A stretch of 64,000 bases of DNA, from positions 23,141 through 87,140 of the forward strand of contig JAJEKV010000547.1 of the NCBI GenBank assembly GCA_021234155.1, in the 5' to 3' direction. Position numbers and translations under genes: made by a program. The notes beneath the pieces were generated by a model that did not search any database, had not been told where the DNA came from, and saw only the letters and a program-made list of their open reading frames with translations. How positions within the stretch are numbered: position 1 is the stretch's first letter; the number at the start of each line of letters is the position of its first letter. This document shows, in pieces, positions 58,722 through 64,000 of the stretch. The DNA is from Isoetes taiwanensis. Lineage: Eukaryota > Streptophyta > Lycopodiopsida > Isoetales > Isoetaceae.

Positions 58722-61446
58722 AGTTAAGATTGTTTTTTCCATTAATTAATAAAAGCCATACATAAGTTTAACTAATGAGGGAAGAATCATCCTCATTAGC
58801 TATAACCAAAGTGCAGAAGTGTCAAGTAATATCCATTTGGAACATTATCACCACAAAATATGGTAACTTCCTGAGAAGAACCAAAAGATTCTGGCAGACT
58901 GTCATGTAAGAGAGTGCACAATAAAAATAAACTGCCCTAAAATGTTGTAGCTGGGAAACGAGATATTGCAATATATTCTCAATCCAACTGAGATCCCAAT
59001 TCCTGCAAAGACAAAATTTGGTCTCCAAATACATGTGTAAAGTGTTAGACAAGAGCTAGATTATATACTGAGCAACAGTTTATGACAAAATATGGAGATG
59101 CAATATTGGAGTAGAGGGAGAGGGTGAGTGGTGGCAAGGCTGGAGTTTAGGAGGATTGCATGGCTTGGTCAAAGATACGGTTGTAGACCCAGTAAAACCC
59201 AGAGTCAGTACCAAACTTATAACTGTTATGCTCAGAGCCATTCTCCATGAGCAGCTGATGGATATCTTCCTTGGCCATTAGCAGGAGCAGGGTACCATAG
59301 AGATCAGCCAGCATTTTATGGGAGTAGTATAACTCCCTGTACCTACTAAGCTGCCTTTCTGTCAAGGAGAAGTGGTACATGAAAAGGAATCTGAATAAAC
59401 AGAATGTCTGCACCACTTCCCTACAAAATATTTTTGCCCAAGTCGACTCATTGCTTGTGCTCCTAACCTTGTACAACATGATGTCATCCGAGCTTGCTAG
59501 TGGTCCTGGTGGTTCCAAATTTGAGACACCTGAGCTATTTCTGTAAAGTGCAGCTTCCTGATATGTCAACATTGTGTCAAACTTGCACTTGCCCTCCCCC
59601 TTCAGAAAATCCAGGTACTCTATCAAGACAATCAGAAAATGGAGCATTAGAATTAATGACATTGAGGCATGAGATATATAACTTAAAAACATCTGTGAAA
59701 TTACCAACAGAATCCCATTTCTTGTCATACTTGTCTCCCAATTTACTCCTGTGAGCAGTTACAATGGCTTCCAAATCTAACGGAAATGCATCTTTATCCG
59801 AGAAAATAGAGATTTTTTATTGCCATATACAATTACTTTTCTAGCCTTCCATATATTCCAAAGAGCAGTGAAAACAATGGTGTTTAAGAAGGCATCATTA
59901 TTTTGAATATGATGGAGCAAGTTGCCATGAGGTTGACCTTGGAAAAAAGCACTAAATTTATTATAGAACCAAGACCAGAAGTCATCAATTTTTGGACATT
60001 GGAAGATGTGTACCATAGATTCTTCCTGGGAGCAATCCATTTTACAATTTGGGAGAACAGTGGGGATCTTTCTAGAATGAGAGACCAGATTAGGGAGACT
60101 TTTATGAGCAATTAACCAAATAAAAAAATTGATCTTGGGAGGACAATAAGAATTCCAGCAGTTCCTATAAAGGGACTTGCATTCAATTTCAGAAATAGAC
60201 CATTGAGTCTGAGCTTTAGCAGAAGTTTCCTTTTGGTTCAGACAGGCATACACAGCACTAACTTTATATTTGTCAATCCCATTAATCTTAAGAGAAAAAC
60301 CACCTGTATTAACCTGGAGATTAGCAGATTGACTCAGAATATTTTTAAAATGATGGAAAGTCAATTTGTCACTAGTAGTGCCATGAATAAGCCTTCTCAA
60401 ACTAGTCCAAGAAATAATTCGACCATTGCTAAATAAATGCTTGACATGAGAGAGGCCCTTGTCCAACCATTTCTTATAGATTCTTGGGTGCCTTAAAGCA
60501 AGGATATGACCATTGATGTCCTGAAACTGGGGAGACCAAAAGAGGGAAGAATCCATAGTAAGATCATTAGCATCAGGAGTGTCAAAGCAGTAGTGAACAA
60601 TATTCCATGCCTTAATCATGTTTTGCATCAAAGGTGAGGTGTTTCTACCTGGATGCAAATAGTTAAGGGCAGAGTCAGGTAAGCAATGCTTCACACTTGG
60701 GTGACCATCAGGAAAAGAGCAGTTCAGCCAATATCTGATAAAAGTAGAAGCTTTAGAATTATTACCAGACAAGGTCCTCCAAATAAATTTACCTGCCAGG
60801 GCACATGCTTGCAGATACAGGTTTTTGCATCCTAGACCACCATTAGGCTTAGATCTAGTGACAGTATCCCAATTCACAGAGTGATTACCTCCCCAAATAA
60901 AGTTTCGATGGTTTTCTCAAGCTCATTGTAAATGAATTTAGGAGCCACAAGAGCGTAAGAGAAGTATATATGAGAAGATGCTAGAAACGAGTTGGCAATG
61001 ATAGTTCGACCAGCAATAGACAGGGAGTTCCTAAAAGAATTTAACTTCTTCCTAATTCTCTGAAGAATTGGATCCCACAACCCTTTGATACTCGGATTTA
61101 GAGATAATGGCATGCCCAGCAGCTTGGTTGCCTGCATTGTATTGAGAACCTTGATGCCACAAATATTATTCTCATTTGTGTCTCCAATAATCACACTCTT
61201 TGTAATGTTAAGGCAAATTCCAGAGGCTGCAGAGAAAAGATCAATGATTCCTAAGAATTTGGCAATGTTATTAGTTCTGGAGTCCAGAAATGCAAAGGTG
61301 TCATCTGCATACTGGGAAATAATAAGACTACCATTATTGTCAGGAAGATTTAGGCCTGTAATATGACCAGCAGATTGATGGAAAACCACTGCCCTTGTGA
61401 GAAGCTCAGCAACTACCAGGAAAAGATAAGGTGCCAAAGGGTCTCG
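58722..61446 (-). mobile_element. 5'-truncated LINE (L1-type, RT C-terminus to poly(A))
   Basis: The element starts inside RT motif 4 (RDPLAPYLFLVVAELLTRAV; GDPLAPYLF is expected). The catalytic box is ISQYADDTFAFLDS. Further RT and thumb sequence (AASGICLNITKSVIIGDTNE, TKLLGMPLSLNPSIKGLW) runs to 60874. A frameshift near 60900 leads to 60877-59777 (VNWDTVTRSKPNGGLGCKNL, then a zf-RVT region: PPKINFFIWLIAHKSLPNLV, NCKMDCSQEESMVHIFQCPK, TALWNIWKARKVIVYG). Upstream endonuclease is absent. The zf-RVT C-terminus is typical of plant L1-type LINEs. Confidence 0.93.
59147..59776 (-). CDS. Open frames in the LINE 3' part
   Basis: After the RT-zf region the sequence carries EAIVTAHRSKLGDKYDKKWD (59774-59577), which continues the LINE protein, and a 193-codon frame at 59728-59147 (MLADLYGTLLLLMAKEDIHQ and a YKFGTDSGFYWVYNRIF end). 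The latter is overlapping and unrecognised. It could be an extra 3' frame of the element or chance. Confidence 0.3.
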
Positions 61447-61560
61447 AGTTCGAGTCTCCATGGGTGCCTATATGCATAGGTAATTTGCAAAGACTTGGTA
61501 ATCATAGACATGGTATAGCCTTGGATGCTCGAGGACGAGCATAGTTCTAGTGGGAGAGAC
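61447..61560 (+). mobile_element. Internal end and polypurine tract of a TRIM-like copy
   Basis: Homologous to 5897-6043 of the complete TRIM element (CTCGAGTTCGAGTCTCCATG; CTCGAGGACGAGCATAGTTC). The purine tract TAGTGGGAGAGAC ends at 61560, directly before an LTR. The 5' LTR of this copy is missing; the LINE begins there. Confidence 0.8.
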
Positions 61561-61718
61561 TGTAACGGGCCCATGGTAGACCGCTCGAGTATTCGAACCT
61601 TGAATGTGCCTGTGGGGCGTTCCCGAGACACCGGCATAAATGGGTAGAAGCGACTACTCATAAATGTCTAGACGATTTTGTCCAGTTGGCTAAGGGCATG
61701 TCGGTTAGGAACGTCACA
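61561..61718 (+). mobile_element. 158-bp LTR shared by a TRIM copy and the following Ty3 element
   Basis: Starts TGTAACGGGCCCATGG and ends AACGTCACA, with clear homology to the TRIM LTR at 5722-5882 (for example ATAAATGGGTAGAAGCGACT). A polypurine tract precedes it and a primer site follows it, so this single LTR serves as 3' LTR to one side and 5' LTR to the other. Confidence 0.88.
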
Positions 61719-61720
61719 GT

Positions 61721-61732
61721 TGGTATCAGAGC
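61721..61732 (+). other. Primer-binding site (initiator Met-tRNA)
   Basis: TGGTATCAGAGC, two bases after the LTR end, is an exact plant initiator Met-tRNA primer site. Confidence 0.93.
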
Positions 61733-61805
61733 AAGCTTCTGATTAGTGGATTATAAGATTTTTGATTATTGATGATATTTGATATGGTTCCAGATTCTTG
61801 TAGAG

Positions 61806-62251
61806 ATGAGTTCCCCAGGAGGATCCCCAGGAGGAGCTGGGCCTAGTGGAACCTCTGATATAGCCGATATCTTGCAGGCTATCCAGCGAGTGTTGCAGCA
61901 GAATGCATCGCAACAAAAGACAACAGCTGACAAGGCAGTAGAGAAGGTGTTGAAGGACACTAAGAGGGAAGTATTATTCATGGAGTTCCTATTCTCTTTC
62001 TTATTGATTGTGGTAGTACACATTGTTTTATTTCCCCAAGGCTGGCAAAGAAACTAGATTTGAATATGATTAGTCGGGACCCTAGATATGTGGAGTTGGC
62101 TGATGGTAAAATTAAGACTTCTTATGCTAAGGTAGACAATCTTGAATTCCAAGTAGGAGATCTTGAGTCCCATACTAGTTTTGAAGTATTGAGCCTAGGG
62201 AAGTATGATGTTATTCTAAGTATGTGCTGGAAGGATTGCCTTCATCATTAG
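61806..62251 (+). pseudogene. Gag-deleted Ty3 leader fused to protease
   Basis: The ATG at 61806 opens MSSPGGSPGGAGPSGTSDIA and DILQAIQRVLQQNASQQKTT, the N-terminus of Gag. After about 60 codons, capsid and zinc knuckle are missing. A frame change brings in the protease (LIDCGSTHCFISPRLAKKLD, then VELADGKIKTSYAKVDNLEF and YDVILSMCW); the active site has D-C-G-S-T, where many have D-S-G-A-T. The deletion leaves an element that cannot make particles by itself. Confidence 0.8.
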
Positions 62252-64000
62252 TGGTTACACCTTTGTCCCGGAAAAGTTTTAAGAAACAGATTAAGAGGGG
62301 TTGCATAAGAATGGGATGTGCATTGTTGTTAGATTCATTTTTGGGTACCGCAGAGTTACAAGAACAACCTATTGCTCCTGAGATCCAGAAAGTATTGGAT
62401 GAGTTTTCTGATGTGTTTCCTAAGAATTGCCTCCACATAGAATGGTAGATCATGAGATAGAACTTGTTCCTGGGGCTGAACCTTCATCAAGGCCACCATA
62501 TAGATTTCATGCATTAGAGATGGCCGAATTGAAGAAGCGGTTAGCGGAATTATTGGAACAAGGGTTTATCTACCGAAGTGTTTCTCCATTTGGTGCGCCA
62601 GTTTTGTTTGAAAAAAAAAGAAAGAAAGATGGGACGTTAAGGTTGTGTATTGATTACCGCATGCTTAACCAGATTACAGTGACGAATAGATATACATTGC
62701 CTAGGGTTGATGAGTTATTTGATTAGTTGGGACAAGCTAAGTATTTCACAAAAAATGATTTACGATCTGGATATCATCTGATCCGGATCAAGGATACAGA
62801 TATTTATAAGACTGCCTTTAGGACACGCTACGGACATTACGAGTTTGTTGTAATGCCGTTTGGGTTGACAAATGCTCCCGCCACCTTTATGCGCCCAATG
62901 AATGAGATATTCCAATCTTTCTTGGATAAGTTTATATTGGTTTTCTTTGATGATATTTTGGTATATTCCAGGACATTAGAGGAGCATGTGGAACATGTAA
63001 AGCAGACACTAGCTATTTTGCGACGAGAAAAGTTGTATGGTAAGCTATCTAAGTGTTCTTTTGCACAAACTAGATTGGTATATCTTGGGCATGTAATTTC
63101 AGAAAAGGGATTAGAGCCAGATCCTTCTAAGATTGAGGTAGTTAGGGATTGGCCCACACCAAAGACGGTGAAAGAGGTAAGATCATTTTTGGGATTAGCG
63201 GGATATTATCGCAAATTTGTTCCTAAATTTGCAAAGATTGCTGCTCCTTTGACTTCTTTGTTGGGTAAGAAGAATGATTTGCATTGGACTGATAGTTGTC
63301 AGGAAAGTTTCCAAAAGTTAAAGGATGTTTTGATTAGTGCACCAGTTTTAAGGATTACAGACATGAATATACTCTTCCATGTAGTCACTGATGCTTCTGG
63401 GAAAGCTATAGGAGGAGTCTTGCTGCAGGATGGCCGAGTTTGTGCTTATATATCTCGTAAGTTGTCTCCTGCTCAACAAAATTACCCAGTGCATGATCTG
63501 GAAATGTTGGCTATTATCCTTGCCTTAAGGGTATGGAGACATTACTTATTGGGTCGTCGTTTCTTTTTGAAGACTGACCACCAAAATTTGAAGTATTTTG
63601 CAAAACAGCCATATTTGAATAATAGGCAAAGGAGGTGGATGCAACTAAGAGAAGGGTATGATTTTGAAATTGAATATCAACCTGGCAAAGAAAATGTGAT
63701 TGCTGATGCTTTGTCTAGAAGGTCATTTTTAACCTCTATTAGTGTGCTACAAGGGCAATGGGATGCAGATATTCTTAACAAATTAAGGAATGATCCATAT
63801 TTTGCACCTGTGTTGGAGAACCCTCAAGATTTTCCGAGGTATGCATTGTCTAAAGGAGTTTTATATTATAATGGTCGTATGTGTATTCCTAATGATTAGG
63901 AGTTGAGATTGAGATTGTTATATGAAGCACATGATAGTCCTTTTGGCGGGCCACAGGGTACACAAAACTTTGAGGAAAATGCTTTAATTTCTTTTGGTTT
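62224..64000 (+). pseudogene. Ty3/gypsy reverse transcriptase-RNase H, runs off the window
   Basis: 62224-62448 is the protease-RT linker ([16 protein letters not shown]). 62427-62726 is the RT N-terminus ([40 protein letters not shown]). A TAG at 62724-62726 replaces the Gln expected before LGQAKYFTK. 62727-63899 holds the rest of RT ([48 protein letters not shown]), the connection ([20 protein letters not shown]) and RNase H ([51 protein letters not shown]). A second TAG at 63897-63899 again stands in for Gln. Frames are otherwise open for 390 codons, so this is among the younger elements here. Integrase lies beyond the right edge. Confidence 0.95.

Noticed and set aside
1-64000. CRISPR arrays, riboswitches, bacterial operons
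   Set aside because: None seen; the regularly spaced repeats here (44.06 kb, 45.9 kb, 33.3 kb) lack unique equal spacers and belong to transposon ends or satellites.

Overview
The window looks like nuclear DNA of a land plant, most likely a seed-free vascular plant such as a fern. This is an inference. It rests on GT-AG introns, plant-type LTR retrotransposons whose primer sites match the initiator Met-tRNA 3' end, CACTA, hAT and Mutator-type DNA transposons, and a fungal-looking FAD oxidase gene. No marker in the window fixes the species. The DNA is AT-rich and overwhelmingly old mobile-element sequence; only one intact, host-like protein gene stands out, on the minus strand at 28922-30616.

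Layout. 1-6.4 kb: decayed Ty3 polyprotein (minus), a 600-bp tandem duplication, and a small complete LTR element (TRIM type) with its target duplication. 6.7-9.3 kb: an unrecognised, broken multi-exon gene. 9.8-11.9 kb: Gag and primer site of another Ty3 element. 15.2-15.7 kb: a 429-bp Mutator-type MITE. 16.3-20.5 kb: a 4.2-kb non-autonomous CACTA element. 21.9-24.3 kb: a six-exon gene for a Crypton-like tyrosine recombinase (DUF3504-like), the most unusual item here. 25.0 kb: first-exon fragment of a protein kinase. 28.9-30.6 kb: intact secreted FAD-linked oxidase. 32-34.4 kb: tandem repeats. 37.1 kb: histone H2B pseudogene. 42-44.3 kb: Ty3 integrase joined to a BED-finger hAT fragment that lies beside an array of short palindromes. 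44.6-46.8 kb: LINE endonuclease cut by a CACTA terminus, followed by scrambled ABCB-transporter exons. 47.2-51.9 kb: a transposase-like gene resembling DUF7869 proteins. 52.2-56.3 kb: a chromodomain Ty3 element. 56.3-58.7 kb: a Ty1/copia tail and another Cys-rich transposase-like pseudogene. 58.7-61.4 kb: a 5'-truncated LINE with its poly(A). 61.4-64 kb: a TRIM-like LTR fused to an autonomous-type Ty3 element that runs off the window.

The genes do not form a pathway; they are a layered record of insertions, captures of host exons, and decay. Several retroelement stop codons sit where Gln or Arg would be expected (CAG, CAA or CGA read as TAG, TAA or TGA), which fits loss of methylated cytosines. 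All family assignments are from motif reading by eye; no database search was run.
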